Assembly: GCA_040954595.2 (NCBI GenBank)
Contig: CM082579.2
Span: forward strand, 6,200,001-6,264,000
Direction of reading: 5' to 3'
Origin: Balanoglossus misakiensis
Lineage: Eukaryota > Hemichordata
DNA length: 64,000 nt
The notes beneath the pieces are model-generated. The model was not told the DNA's origin. It worked only from the letters and a program-made list of their open reading frames with translations, and searched no databases. Below, piece after piece: positions 33,694 to 46,555 of this stretch; within the stretch, counting starts at the first letter, position 1; the number at the start of each line of letters is the position of its first letter. The position numbers and the translations under genes are program-made.

Positions 33694-34609
33694 CGTGAAG
33701 CTGCTACCCGGGAGTTAAACGAACAGGATCTGTAAATTTTCTCGGGGATGCGTCAACAAGCTGATTTCCCCACACACCAACAATCAAAATGGCGTTTTCA
33801 CTCTCGTATCTTTAACGTTGGTGGCGCTCAGTTCCGACGGGTCTAGGTCAAAGGTCACAAGTCGTGTGTAATTGATCAATTTTCGACGTTGAGAGCTAAA
33901 TTTTGTCAATATGTTTGAACATAGCTGTGTATACCTCAACAATGTTAGTGGATGCCTGAGGAAGTGGCAAAACACCGGATAAGGTAAGTAGTTCTTGAAT
34001 GTGTTTTATTCCCGTTGGTCTTCGGTGTTTTTTGGAAATAAAAACTTAATTCTGGACGAGCTCCGTTTTGTCAGCAAACAACCTTTCTGCCATAGGGAAG
34101 TCGTGCGTTAAGTAAGCCTCGAGTCAAGGTTGTCGTGGTACGCAGGAGGTGGGCTATTTGATATCCCGAGGGATATTCTGTGATTTAGTGTTAGAGTGGT
34201 CCAGATATAATTATTACAATATAAGCCCATTGAAGAATAAATAGGGCTTCGAGAGTTGTTTTAATTTATTTTAACGATAAAACGACACCTGTTTGACATT
34301 CAAATGCTAAACAAGTTTGGCAAAGGATTGTTGAAGATGACTTTGGTAAACAAATCGATGAAGACCAACGGGGATGAAATCGATTTACACGGTACCTATT
34401 TTGAGAACTTTCATCGATTTCCAATAGACAACAATAAGACAGGATGAAAATAGTCGTATGAGCACTGAATAACTGTTAACAAGTACATCGTATTAATAGC
34501 CTCAGTCCATGCAACTACTCGCACACTAGACTCTAGATATTGTTATTTTATTCATTGAAAATCTTCTTAAAATTTGATAAAACGCCAACATTTTAAAACT
34601 TTTTCAGTT
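33694..34609. promoter_or_regulatory. Shared divergent promoter region of IK and the KCTD-like gene
   Basis: The IK start codon (33693, minus) and the KCTD-like start (34610, plus) are about 0.9 kb apart and head to head. A strong donor (GGTAAGTAG near 33981) and an acceptor TTTTCAG ending at 34607, just before the plus-strand ATG, suggest a 5' UTR exon for the plus gene ending near 33980. That would place the two transcription starts within a few hundred bases. Confidence 0.5.
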
Positions 34610-35933
34610 ATGACCCAAACTTCGGTCAGCACTCCCACGCAGTATCGCGGCGAACTTCCCGGAGAATCGCTCCAACTGCCTGGTGGCGCTCTTCCGGACC
34701 GAGCGCAGACCTGGATCCGTCTGAACGTCGGCGGCACCATGGTGGAGACATCGCGCGGCACCATCGACAAGTTAGGCAGCGAATTTCTGGCGCTTCTGTT
34801 GGACAGGGAAAACGGCAACGACTGGCCGAAGGACGACGTGCACAGGATCGACCGCGACCCCGAGCCGCTGAAAGTTTTGCTGAACTACGGGCGCTTGGGA
34901 AAGATCCCTTACGTACCCGAGGGCATGACGGAGGAGTACGTCTACGAAGAGATAAAGTTTTACAAGATGTCGGGGAAGGTGAAAGCGGCCGTGGCCGACT
35001 TCTTCACCGAGAAGCGCAAAGGCCCGAGCACGGTGAAGGTCAAACGGGTCTCGATCACCGAGATGGCCGTGAACAAGAGTTTCAAACATCACAACGTGTA
35101 CGCGGTGGTGCAAGGTGCCAGTATCTGCTGTTTCACCGTTGTCCCCGGCAGCGGCACGTGCTACCGAGATGTCAATGCTTTGTTCATGTACGAAAAGCCC
35201 AGCTTGAAAGGTAAGTGTCGAACTTACTAGAGCATAACACTCCTCTGTTCAGGGTATGTCTATAGGGGCACACCGTATGTTCACCACAGAGAGTTGTCTG
35301 TCTATGATTTCAATATTAAAAACAACAGCTAACATTTCAACTTCGGACTTTTTTCCTTTTTTTTCAGTTCCTGCTCTTTTTCGAGTTGCGTGTGTGGTGT
35401 GCGGCAGAAAGGTCTGCTTGGCGGAGGACGAACTGATCGGCACCGAAGGCTGGTGCCACAAATGCCGGCGTTGTCTTCACTGCCAGGACATTCTCTGCGA
35501 AGATCTGGTCACCACCACCCACGAGAGCGTGGAGGAGTTCGGCGTCCAGAGACCAGGGGTGGTGATCAGCAAGACCGCGACCGTGACCTTCACCAACGAC
35601 GCCTTGGAGGAGGTCAGAAACGTCGCGCCAGCCGATGGCGATAACCTCCGACCGGGCGAGGCGGTTCCCCTGGGGAGCCTGTCACCGCTCCTCTCCGGAG
35701 CCCTCGATGAGAAGCCGGGCTGGCGAAAGATCGAAACACTGCCGAAGATTACACACGGGGTTGCGGCGGACAGGTCTCCGAGGACGGCGAAAAACGGACA
35801 AAACGTTTCGACTTTACCGAAAAAGGCAGCGCTGAGCTTAAATAATGATGCGTCGTATGATTTCACCTTGTCTAGTAACTCAAGAAGGATACCGGTGCCA
35901 CTGTCGTCGAATTTATTCAAATCTTTGCCGTGA
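34610..35933 (+). CDS. T1/BTB domain (KCTD-like) protein with Cys-rich C-terminal module
   Basis: Two-exon gene (34610-35210, 35368-35933), 388 aa. Residues about 35-130 are a clear tetramerisation (T1) BTB domain: WIRLNVGGTMVETSRGTI, then IDRDPEPLKVLLNYGRLGKI and EEIKFYKMSG. KCTD proteins use this fold to oligomerise and often to bind CUL3. Exon 2 opens with a compact Cys module, CVVCGRKVC, then WCHKCRRCLHC and ILC, spaced like a zinc ribbon or half LIM domain. A disordered Ser/Pro-rich tail follows. Standard KCTD proteins that I know lack such a module. The ATG follows a good acceptor; an ATG 12 codons upstream lies before it, probably in intron. AATAAA at 36141 is the likely poly(A) signal. 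Confidence 0.85.
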
Positions 35934-36362
35934 TAAATCATTTGGGCCCGTCACCTCTAGGAAAAGACACTTGTTTCTAGAGAAATGGTTGGCGTAATGG
36001 GTTAGATAAAACAAGGACGAGGGGTAATAATACGTTATTGTTCTCAGCAATACGTCACAATACAAGCTTGAGTATTGTGTGGTGAAATATGTAGATTCCC
36101 ACTGGTCAGAGGGGATCGATGATGTCTGGGTCATTCTTTTAATAAAAAGACATACGAGAACAGCAATATGTAAGTTTAAATCGGTTTATTTAAAACAGGA
36201 AAAGAAACGCAGCCCATACATATCACAGCTCACTGCTCTTGTAAATAACTTTTCACACTGTTTTTCATGAAGCTCTCATTGAAACAACGGGATATGTGTA
36301 CATTATAAGGTACTCGCGAAAATGATCTGATCAACTTCGAAATAAATCCGAGTCCGTTCGTT
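35934..36362. other. Convergent 3' ends of KCTD-like and FOXRED2-like A
   Basis: Tail-to-tail spacing of 429 bp. A plus-strand AATAAA (36141-36146) and a minus-strand AATAAA (TTTATT at 36185-36190) lie about 45 bp apart. The two transcripts would overlap or nearly touch. Nothing else is visible. Confidence 0.6.
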
Positions 36363-39300
36363 TTACATATCGCTGATGTCGATCTTTGGTCTCAGGATGG
36401 ATATACTGCACTCGTATTTGGACTCCCTGCTGATCTTCTCCATCTCCATCTTGGTCTGTTCGGCGATCTCTTCCTGCGTCCAGGGACGGTACACCTTGGG
36501 CCACATGTCTGGCGTGAACAGCTGCTCGTAGAAGCCGTCTTTACCGATGCCGGTCTGTGAGGAACAAGTCAGCCAATATTAATACGTGGTATTTCTTCAA
36601 ATTTCGGCTTTATTGTCCCGAAGAAAAAACAAACAATTCCCCAAGCGGTTCCAGTGAAATTGGGCATTATGAGCTAAATCACACTACATTCGCTGGTACG
36701 ACTCGACTTCTGTAGTACGGGTCCACAGCTAAAAAAATCGCTATTCAATACTTACATGTCGGTGGAACAGATTCTTGACTTTGTTGACGTATCTCTCTGG
36801 GTTGGTGTCTCCATCGAAGTTCCTAGTGTCCGCACGCACCACCAGAGAACCGCCAATGTAAAGTTCTTCCACCATCTCGCCGCTCTTGTAGACTCGGAAC
36901 ACGGCCTGTGGAAACGGTGAGCATTTGCTGTTGCTGACGTTGGCATCACCGGGCGTGAAGAACTCTGTGGCACTCATTTTTTGATACCTAGAAAAAAATA
37001 CCAAAAGCTTAGCTGACTTCGCCCAGAATAACATTGACGACCGAAAATTACAGTTTCAACTTTTTTTTTCAAAATTAAGGCGAACTGCGTCATACATCTT
37101 CAATATATTGTACCCAGTGTTTGACACTCAGTATATCATCTTATAGTATTTAGCGGTTATTGTTGACTTACTTGCTGATTGTATCCTCAATTGATACAAC
37201 GATGGCCAGTTTTGCGTCAGTGAACCAGTCCTGTTTCTTCACCCAGGCTTGGGGAAGTTCCCGGAGGTAATCGATCCGTCCAGCTGTGGGCGCGTCCGTC
37301 CTGGCATCCTCATCGGGCTGGACCAGCATGACGTCACAGAGGAATCCCTGGCCCATTTGATACAGAGATGAGACAACGCTGACGTGTTCTGTAAAAGATT
37401 TCAAAGAACACGTTATGATGAATGTTAATGAGTGTGAAGATTTGAAATGGAAGCGCTAACGAGTAACAGTTGATTTTCTGTCGATTGAAAAATCTGATCA
37501 CTATACTTACTGATGACCCAGTCGCAAATTTCGTCTTGCTTGATAGGGCTGAAGACTTGTCTCTTCAACTCGATGCCATTGTAGGTACTGCGCAGCATGT
37601 TGGTGAGAGTGCGCACGTTGTAGCGGAAGCCGTGAATGAACCCTGAAGCCACCCTTCTGTCACGTGCCTGCATGGCTGTACCGATCACATACATGTCGGG
37701 AACGGTGGACTGCCAATGTTCATCCAGGATCGGGTACTTGCCTTCTGTGTGCGTCTCTGGAAAGTAATAAGTTTCGAATGTAGTCAAAATTATGTGTTTG
37801 AAATGCTTCTATGAAGTACAGATGGGTCCCAGGTGTATGTCATTCCTTCTCTAGTGGCTATGATTATTGGTTTCTTACCTGGTTTGCACGTCTCATCAAA
37901 CATTCCAACGTTGATGAACTTCCACCCCGTGCAGGAGATGATCTTGTCATACCCGCTGGTGACGAAGCGACCGGTGCCTGGTGGATCCCAGTTTGGCAGG
38001 TGCATGTCGTACTCGATGCTGAATTTGCCGTCTTCCGTCTTCCACACTCTGGTGGCCTCGCATTTACGCAAGGCGTGGAGAGACTTCAGATGGTACATGT
38101 CGAGGACGTTGTTGTTGACGGCTCTGAGATGACCCACGAAGTGAGTGTCCCAAGCGAATTTGACCGGGTGCCTGTTGAACATGTGAATCAGACCCGCAGA
38201 CCCAGCGAGATGATCGGCGACCTGGGGAAAATGAATAAGAAAATAATGAGCCGTGCGTCAATGCCTTTTTCATAGCTTTTTGCTTCACTTGTCGTTCCGC
38301 TGACCAGCAATAAAAACAAAAGTTCACAATAATGTGTACCGTTGGTGGCGTTCAATGCACATGACCGTTCACTCACCTCGAAGGCACTGTTTCCACCTCC
38401 AAGAATGCACACTTTCTTGTTCTTGTACTCTTCCAAATCCAGCGAGTGGTCTTGGTAGGAGTCGATGAGTTCAATACCAGGAATTTGTGGGTGATGCGGC
38501 AGGATCGGCCCGGTGCCAATCATCAAAACTCGACACGTGAACTTGTTGCCCTTGTCGTCGGTCAGGGTGAACCTCGATCTGGATTTGTGGCCGTCGCTCT
38601 TCTCGTCACGGTGCACGTTGGTGATGTTAGCGTTGTAACGGATGTTGGTTTTGTATTTCTTGCAGAAATCCTCAAAATACCTAATCAGGGTAAATGAAAT
38701 ACATGTAATACAGATAATGGTGTGACAGGTTATTATTAAGACGTTCAAAATTTTGCAATGCGTCACTATATCGACATATAAAAGTTCGGCATGCTCGTAT
38801 TTTATATTTGCTCCACACTAAGTCGACACACTCTTTTCATTAAACGTTCACATATTTTAGACTTGCGTCAATGACGTAGGGTATCAATCTAGACGAGGGT
38901 TTCTTTTAATTTTAGTCATAAAATTCGCCCACACTTACTTGAGCAAGAGATCGGCATTAGGGAAGAGGTCGTCTGTATAGTCGGTGAAGAGCAACGGGTC
39001 CTCCTCCTCGCACAGCAAGGAGTTCCAATCGTGACGCATGTTGAACTCAGGTTCGGGGAACACGTTGTACTTCTTGTTGATGGAGATAAGGTTACGGTGG
39101 CGGGGATACTTTCGGGTGAAAGAGCCAGGTCCGTCGGCTCTCTCCACGACCAGATAGTCCATCTTGTATTTCTCCATGTAGTAGGCCATCTGGATCCCAG
39201 CAGGGCCAGCGCCAACGACAATGTACTCATAGTCTGTGGATAGGACAAAATTGTATACATGATGTGCATTGTAATAACATTGATAAATTCTTGACTTCGC

Positions 39301-39418
39301 ACCGAACGAAACAGTCAATATCTTTTCAGACCGCTGGGTGAACCTTGGATGAATAGGTGAATGCATAACACATTTGCAAAATTCGGAAAAAAAAAAACTT
39401 ACCGGTCTTTTCGGTCAT
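36363..39418 (-). CDS. FOXRED2-like FAD-dependent oxidoreductase A
   Basis: Flavin-dependent oxidoreductase, 614 aa from this start. Exons in transcript order: 39403-39418, 38939-39233, 38377-38680, 37879-38221, 37511-37756, 37172-37388, 36756-36987, 36363-36554. An FAD-binding Rossmann motif [13 protein letters not shown] lies near the N-terminus. ISINKKYN and [11 protein letters not shown] are typical of FOXRED2/ERFAD proteins. A second dinucleotide motif [10 protein letters not shown] follows, then [21 protein letters not shown] and [12 protein letters not shown]. Vertebrate FOXRED2 acts in the ER with a signal peptide and a KEEL-type C-terminus; here the N-terminus is MTEKTDYEY and the C-terminus IDISDM. 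An upstream exon (39729-39779) could add 28 residues in frame with first ATG at 39779. Substrate unknown. Head-to-head with paralogue B. Confidence 0.88.
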
Positions 39419-39837
39419 ATTCGGTTGTTGTAGTTTTGGTAACAAAAAGTCCTGCGAAGTAAAATGGACAGACTTTGGTTAGTAAATCTGAAAAAAAAAT
39501 ATTGTTTGAATCTTCCGGACCTTCGAACAACCACACGGACGAACACGTTAGCGACGGGTACGGATCTGAAAATGTTCCCACAATTTTGGCCGCGAGACGC
39601 TCGTGGTAAGAGCCATTGCCATCGGTACGAGCAAAGTAAATCTGTTGAGAGACTGTTCCTAGGTGGGTGAATCTCTCAGATAACTCCTCTACGGTTTGAG
39701 ACAAGGAAGCTTACAGGAAAATACTTACCCAGACAGCCAAAAGGTATCGGTGACCAGCAGAGAACAGCTCTTGAAACATGCAGTGAGGACGTCTCAGAGT
39801 CTCAAGTGAGGTTGGTAGTACATGAAATCTTGTCGAG

Positions 39838-39845
39838 CTTATATA
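39838..39845 (-). promoter_or_regulatory. TATA box of FOXRED2-like A
   Basis: TATATAAG on the minus strand. Transcription would start near 39810 and read into a first exon ending at 39729 (GTAAGTAT donor at 39728-39721). This exon contains the ATG at 39779. Confidence 0.55.
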
Positions 39846-42188
39846 GGGTTTTGAGCAAGCTCAAAGTTTAAAATGGGTGGAGTTGACACATTTGTGTTTT
39901 ATTTTTACACGTTGCTAGTCGGAGGCGGAGCCGCGGGACCAACGTTTATTTCGGCCCAGTACAGCCAATGAACGCCGAGAGCCAATGTCAATGTTATTCT
40001 TGGAACTCTCGTTCACGGCGTTGGTCTGGGTTTGTTGTGTGTTTTGGGGAGGTGTCAAATGACATATGTCTTTCGTCGACTTTTCGGATCAAGGGTTTCA
40101 ACTTTGACATTTAAATACAAGTCGTGAGTTTCTGTAAGGCGAAAGTTGGCCGATTGTGAAATGAATGTTTTTCGTCTCAACCAATTCTACCTCCATGGTC
40201 TATGTCGTTAGATTTCACCGTTGCGTACTCCGCATTTTTTTTACCGGCATCCAGTTCCAAGATTTATAACTTAGACATTTTGTGCATATCTTCCGTTGGA
40301 ATAAATATTTTCCCGTTGTCAGCCACCCTGTCGGCCAAGAGATGTAGCATATTTGATGAGACTGATAACAAGCAAAATCTAGTGGACTTCCATAAACGTA
40401 TGGCCGAAAATCAGAATTGTAATTCACGTCTCAGTTTGCTAAAATTTAAAAATTAAGTTAAGAAAATCAGTAAGGTGTTCGAAACAACTTTATTCATGTT
40501 AATATCAGTCACATGTGTGTTACTTTTGCCCTGGACAGTACTTGTCGGCCCCGGTGACCATCGCCCGATCCACAGAGCGTCGCTTGGGTCCTCCCGCAGA
40601 ACATGTCGGGCCGTCCGCAAGTTGATAGGAGATCGCGTATTCAACAACGCTGTGATCATTGACGATTTTCGAAAGAAAAAAAGATCTCGACTGTGCGTAA
40701 AATAGTTAAATGCTCGTAGTTTTAATTATTGGACACGATTCATTTAGCAATGAAGGGTTTTGTACGCTCCATCATGGAGAGAGAAAAAATAAAGATTGTT
40801 GCAAGTGCTTGGTCCCCATCTGCGTTCGCAAAGTGTGGCTTTATCAGCGCCACGCCGATACACCTGGCAACCTGCAATCTATTGTTTATTGTATCGATAC
40901 TGATCAACAAGCGTGTTGGCTGATAAATCGCCGATTACGTGGGCCATTAGCGGCTATGCGTGAACGTTTGACACATGATACGATACAGGTGGAGGATTTC
41001 CTCTGCACACGTGCAAGGTTCTTTTCTCCTGTGATGAGTTTGTCAAGTCATTACAGACTGATTATCTTGGTCAAGCCATGGAGCTAGAAGGGGATCAGGC
41101 GAAAAAGCAGAGACAACAGGCCAAAATTTCGAGAACGCGATAAAATAAGAACTGGCTATGGGCATACATGTACATGTTTGTAGTCAGCTGACTTATGACG
41201 GTGTCTCTTTCTGTCGATATTTTAGGCAGGACAGAATTTCCAACGCACCAGCGTCCATGAAGTGATGGGAGAAGGTCTATTATTCTCTTTTGGCGATCAT
41301 AATTTAAACAAAAAATCGATGATACACCTCGTCTCTGCCGTGACAGAAATGTGTTGACAAGGTTGGAGACGTTGAGAATCAAGCCGCATTACCATTACGC
41401 CAAATTCCCAGGCAAGTGTGAACGGTGTTGTCCTGCCACTTCCCGGGCCTTTTTTCCTAGTCGACGGGTACGGGAGTCGCATGCCCCGAAGCACAATCCC
41501 TCAAAGGGGGACTGTGCCCGAAGAAACCAATGTGAACAGTAGGAAAATCGAGCATGTAGGAGGGAGAAACTGGATTTGAACATAGTGGTAGAATTGTTTT
41601 GTAACTATGGTCGGCGTGGTCTTATTAGTGGCGAAACGAGAAAGTTGAGAAATTATGGCACACGGAGATTTAGAAAAATAAGAAACTATCAGATGTGTAG
41701 TTCCAGAATGTTTCTCGTTCACGTTGGGCCTGTCTCAAGCCTACGGCTGGACTAGCCCACTAGTCGCTTGATGATTTTTGTCTTTATATACTATTGATTG
41801 TTCGACGTCTTGTAATTTTTACTCGTTACTTTTGCGTATTTTTTTCTTTTGGTATGGAGTTGAGTGAGTTTCGGTACTGAGCTGAGTTTCGGAATTCGGG
41901 GCTGAGCTGATGGTTTCGGAATATGCTATCCCACGATGCAATCCGATCATACCACCTGTTGATTGACAGCACCGCTGATTGACATTTGCACACGATTTTA
42001 ATCATTTGCAGACGACACTTATCTTCGCGAAGTTCTATTTACAGAAAACACAACTTATGTAAATGTGACCTTTTGGGTTTGGGGATAAAAACCGGTCTCG
42101 ACGGTGGCCAGATTCACTCAACGTTCGTCGCCCGAAAGCAAGAACACGTTCTCGCCGTCCTGCAATATATCGTTCTGACAGAAAAGCC
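39846..42188. promoter_or_regulatory. Divergent intergenic region between the FOXRED2-like genes
   Basis: Regulatory interval of about 2.3 kb between two head-to-head paralogues. It holds several open frames of 60-125 codons without recognisable motifs. I see no conserved exon or mobile element, apart from the TATA-like sites at its two ends. Confidence 0.4.
42082..42089 (+). promoter_or_regulatory. TATA-like box of FOXRED2-like B
   Basis: GATAAAAA about 100 bp before the start codon. No ATG lies between the expected transcription start (about 42110) and 42189, which supports the chosen start. Confidence 0.4.
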
Positions 42189-45100
42189 ATGGAGAAAACT
42201 GGTAAGTCATGACTTTATAGGCATGTAGTCCATGTATAATGTAGACTGCTTTATTTGCCAAAATCATTTCTACTTGATAACCATTTCTTCCTGCTGCATG
42301 ATCATGAGCCATCACGATCTTTCAACTTTTAGTGTTCCAAGCCCAATTGGGGAACATGTACTTTCTTTGTCGCGAACCGAATGATTTCCCCTGAAATAAA
42401 CCCCGGATATCAAGTACCCCCATGTGCACGTTTTTGATTTTGACGATCACGGTTTTTTATTCATTCAGATTACGAGTACATAGTCATCGGAGCCGGTCCC
42501 GCCGGCGTCCAGATGGCCTACAGCATGGAGAAGACGGGAAAAGATTACATCGTCCTGGAGAGGAACGACTGCGTCGGTTCCTTCTACCAGAAGTACCCGC
42601 GTCATCGCACTCTGATCTCAATCAACAAGAAGCACAACTACTTCAAGGAGAGAGAATTCAATCTGCGACATGACTGGAATTCACTGGTCTGCGATGAAGG
42701 CGACGACGACATCTCTTTCTGCGATTACTCAGACGAGCTGTTTCCAGACGCAGGTCTTCTGGTCGAGTAAGTCACACTTTCATTTTTCATTATGCCTTTC
42801 GTTTTGGTACATTCCCGAGAATTTTGGATGCCCTGTTTACGTAGGAGCCTACACAATTTATGTAGCGCTTGAAAATACTGATCCGACAACTTTTTATTTT
42901 TTAGCTATTTACGCGACTTTGCCAAGAAGTTCAACCTGAAGGTGCGTTTCAACACCAACATCGTCAAGGTGCACAGAGAAGCCGTCCAGGACAGGAGACA
43001 CCCGTCCCGCTTCACCATCACCGACCAGAACGGTAAAATATTCACCTGCAAAGTTCTGGTCGTCGGCACCGGTCCAGCTCTTCCCAATGTCCCGGATATT
43101 GAAGGCATCGATCTGGTGGACACCTATCAAGATCACACTCTCGACTTGAAGGAGTACGAGAACAAGAAAGTTTTGATTCTCGGTGGTGGAAATAGCGCCT
43201 TTGAGGTAAGATAATGGATCACGTATACGACTCTTCTCTTGAGGGCACAATATGTTTAACTACTTTAACAACTACTTCATATCTTTGGAAATATGGGCAA
43301 TATCTTTCTATTTTTATGACGAATTATGTATTTGCCAATAACTCATGTTTTTTTCTTATTTTTTAATTTACAGTGCTCTGACTACTTAGCCGGCAGCGCG
43401 GCCATCATTCACATGTGCACGCGCACGCCCGTCAAGTTGGCGTGGGACACTCACTTCGTGGGTCATCTGAGAGCCGTCAACAACAACGTCCTCGACATGT
43501 ACCACCTGAAATCCCTCCACGCTCTCCGCCAGTGCGACACCAAGAAGTTCGTCAGGGAGGCCGACGGTACAATCACGCAGACCTTCGAGATGGAATTGCC
43601 CCACTGGGACCCACCAGGCACCGCTACTTTCACCAGCAAGGGCTATGACAAAGTCATTCTGGCGACAGGATGGAAGTTCATCAATATTGACATGTTTGAC
43701 GAAACCTGTAAACCAGGTAAGGCAATCCATCCAGTATACATAGTTATAGTAAAATACATTTACAGTTGTTCGATATCTTTTGGATTTCAAATATCCAACT
43801 GCCAAGATAAGTTTATTACAAGTGTTTTGTTCTAAATGTGCCTTGGTTGAAAATGGGCATCAAAGTTTGTCCGAAACTTACATTTTCCATTTCAAATTTC
43901 TGACAGAAACCCACACAGACGGCAGATATGTCGTCCTGGACGAACACTGGCAGTCAACGGTGCCGGATCTCTACTTCATCGGCACCGTGATGCAGTCCCG
44001 TGACCGTAAAGCTGCCTCCGGCTTCATCCACGGCTTCCGATACAATGTCCGCACCCTGAGCGGAATGCTTGGCGCCCGCTATGACGACGATGAGCTGCCG
44101 AAGAAGACTTTCGAATCTCTCGAATCGGAAGAACTGTCCAAGTTCATGATTGGTAGGTTGATATCGTTGACCCTTGGTTGTGCGAATTATCCGCCATAGT
44201 TTAAAAATCGAAAGTTTTATCGGAAAATTGTGAAATGCGAAAGGAAACAGGTTGATGTGGCCACCTAGCAATTCTTGAATGACGATAACTGAATTTTACT
44301 TTTCGGTTTGTATCTTTTTAGAACGCGTAAGCACAACGTCCGCGTTGTACCAGATGGGACAGGGTTACCTTTGTGACGTCATGGTAATCAAGCCAACAGA
44401 CAAAGACGGTAAGGTTCATCCATGTGAGAAATTTGTGTAAAATTTGTTTGATAAAAACGGACAGAATCTACCCTTCCTGTGACCATCAGTGACAGTTCGA
44501 CCCAGTCAGCTATCTAGGAATTCCTGTATTTCCTCCAGAAATACTAAGTCATTTTATTATTTTATTTCAAGGTGGCAAAGAGAAGATGGCGGGAACAGCG
44601 GAATACTATTATGAATTACCACGCCAATGGGTATTGAAGAATGATTACTTCATGAGTCAGGAGAACGTCTTGATCGTCACAATTGAAGACAATCACAACA
44701 GGTAAGCAAAGTCGACAATTATGGTTCTAAGTGTTTCTTTTTCAAGGAGAGTCATTGTATTCTAAACAGCATTTGTTGATTGATACATGATCACATACCA
44801 CGTTTCTTCTCTTCTTTTCCCAGTTTTCCTAAAATGAGCGTGACAGAATTCTTCAAACCCGGCGACATGAACCCCCGAGACTGCAAATGCACGGCGTTCC
44901 CCCAGGGAGTGTACCGCTCGTACAAGCGGGGCGTACTCCAAGAAGAACTTCACTTGGGCGGGTCGTTGGTTGTCAGGGCAGACAAGCAGATCTTCGTCGG
45001 CGACAACAACCCAAACAGGTTCACCAATAAAATCAAGAATTTACTCCACAGACAGGTATGTATCGTGTCAAACATTTTTTTTCAAGAATGTGAGTGTGTT

Positions 45101-45336
45101 CTGAAGTTGCTTTACATTTCTTCTTATCACCGTGCGCTTCTAACCTTGATTGTTCCGTCTTCTTGTCCAAACAGATCGGTCTTGGACGCGGCGACCACTT
45201 CGAGAGACTCTTCCCACAGGAGGAATGGGAGAAGAATTACAGACCCTGGACTCCAGACGAGATCGAAGAGAAGCGCCTCGTGGAACTGGCAGCCAAGACG
45301 GTGAAGTCGGAATGCAGACTTGGTTTAGTGGAATGA
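42189..45336 (+). CDS. FOXRED2-like FAD-dependent oxidoreductase B
   Basis: Paralogue of the minus-strand neighbour, 603 aa in nine exons: 42189-42201, 42469-42766, 42905-43205, 43374-43716, 43907-44152, 44322-44408, 44572-44701, 44824-45055, 45175-45336. FAD motif VIGAGPAGVQMAY, then [30 protein letters not shown] and a block of about 28 residues shared with A around [16 protein letters not shown]. The start sits in a perfect GCCATGG context and begins MEKTDYEY, so no signal peptide is encoded; the C-terminus RLGLVE is no ER-retrieval signal. The single 217-bp exon 37172-37388 of A corresponds exactly to two exons here (87 + 130 bp). AATAAA at 45392 lies 55 bp after the stop. A cytosolic role is inferred from missing ER signals; the reaction is unknown. 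Confidence 0.9.
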
Positions 45337-46555
45337 TCCGTATCCCAAGCCACATCGAGAGATAGATGTATATCACACTTTGTGTCATCACAATAAACAT
45401 TACTTCTTAGGGCCAACGTGCCAGCATTCAGTTTATACTAAATACGCTTTTGAAGATTAATTTGTGAATTCCACAAAGGCAACAGAGTTGTACCGCTAGA
45501 GGAATGGGAATCTGAATCAGGAATTTGTAGTAATGCAATTACTTACTTTTCGTATTCACGAATAAATGTTATTGAAATGATATCTTATTGTGTGCATTGT
45601 CACTCTGGGTCTTTAGATTAGTATATGGGCTGCTTATAGCTACCAAACGACGGAGAAGTTCCGATCTGCATGTAACTTAGTAAACATTTAGGCTACTTGC
45701 GCACCTGAACAATCTCTGTAGGCCTGGGCCTACGTATTAAGCACCTGCTAATGACTTAATCTAAGCATCGACGAATTAAGTAGATAAAGTAAACATCCAT
45801 GAACCAGTACTGGCTATTTGGAAAGCTATCTGTCGAACTGTACTGGTATGTCGCCCTCACAAGCCAGTCATGCGCAGTGCAGCCAACCCAATCAGCATGA
45901 TCAGCTGCAGATGCAGACAGAAGCCCGTGCAAGGAGCATGGATGCGGTTGTGATGTTGGCAGGTGTGCACTCGTAAACCGAACGGGAAATATATTGACTG
46001 ATAACCGGTGAGTTTTCACATATAGGACACCTTTCTCACTGCTTCACCGTTTTCTGAAAATTATTATTATTATTTCGCATCCCGTTATTTAGTGAATCTG
46101 TCAGGACAGATTGAATATAAAGCCAAAGGCGGGCAGTGCTGAGCTCAGACTGTGACAATGTGCACTTCGCGTTCCCGTTTGGTCTTGCGGTTTTTAACTT
46201 CGTAGGTAAAAAAAATATTATGTACAGACATTTCTTGATATGTTTATTGTGTAAATTGAATCCGGCTAATCAAATTCCCCCGAAAACCGACTGATATTGA
46301 TAAAAAATGATCATAAATAAGTACACGTTTGCCGCCATCCATCAAAGTTGTCACAATGTCAGTGGAAAAAAAGTATTCACATGCTGCGATGCACGAAGAT
46401 TTCGCATTTTCGGATGTCGAGAACGGGGTTCACAAATGTGGAAAGGGGCCCCGTTTCGTGTTGAAAAGATGTCCCCTTTTGAATTGAATTCTATTCGCGT
46501 AATTATACGTACTAAAATAAATTTATTATAGCCAGTGTCGATACTGGTAAACACT

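Noticed and set aside
40710-41087. 125-codon frame between the FOXRED2-like genes
   Set aside because: No recognisable motif or exon-like splice context; lies in the divergent regulatory interval.
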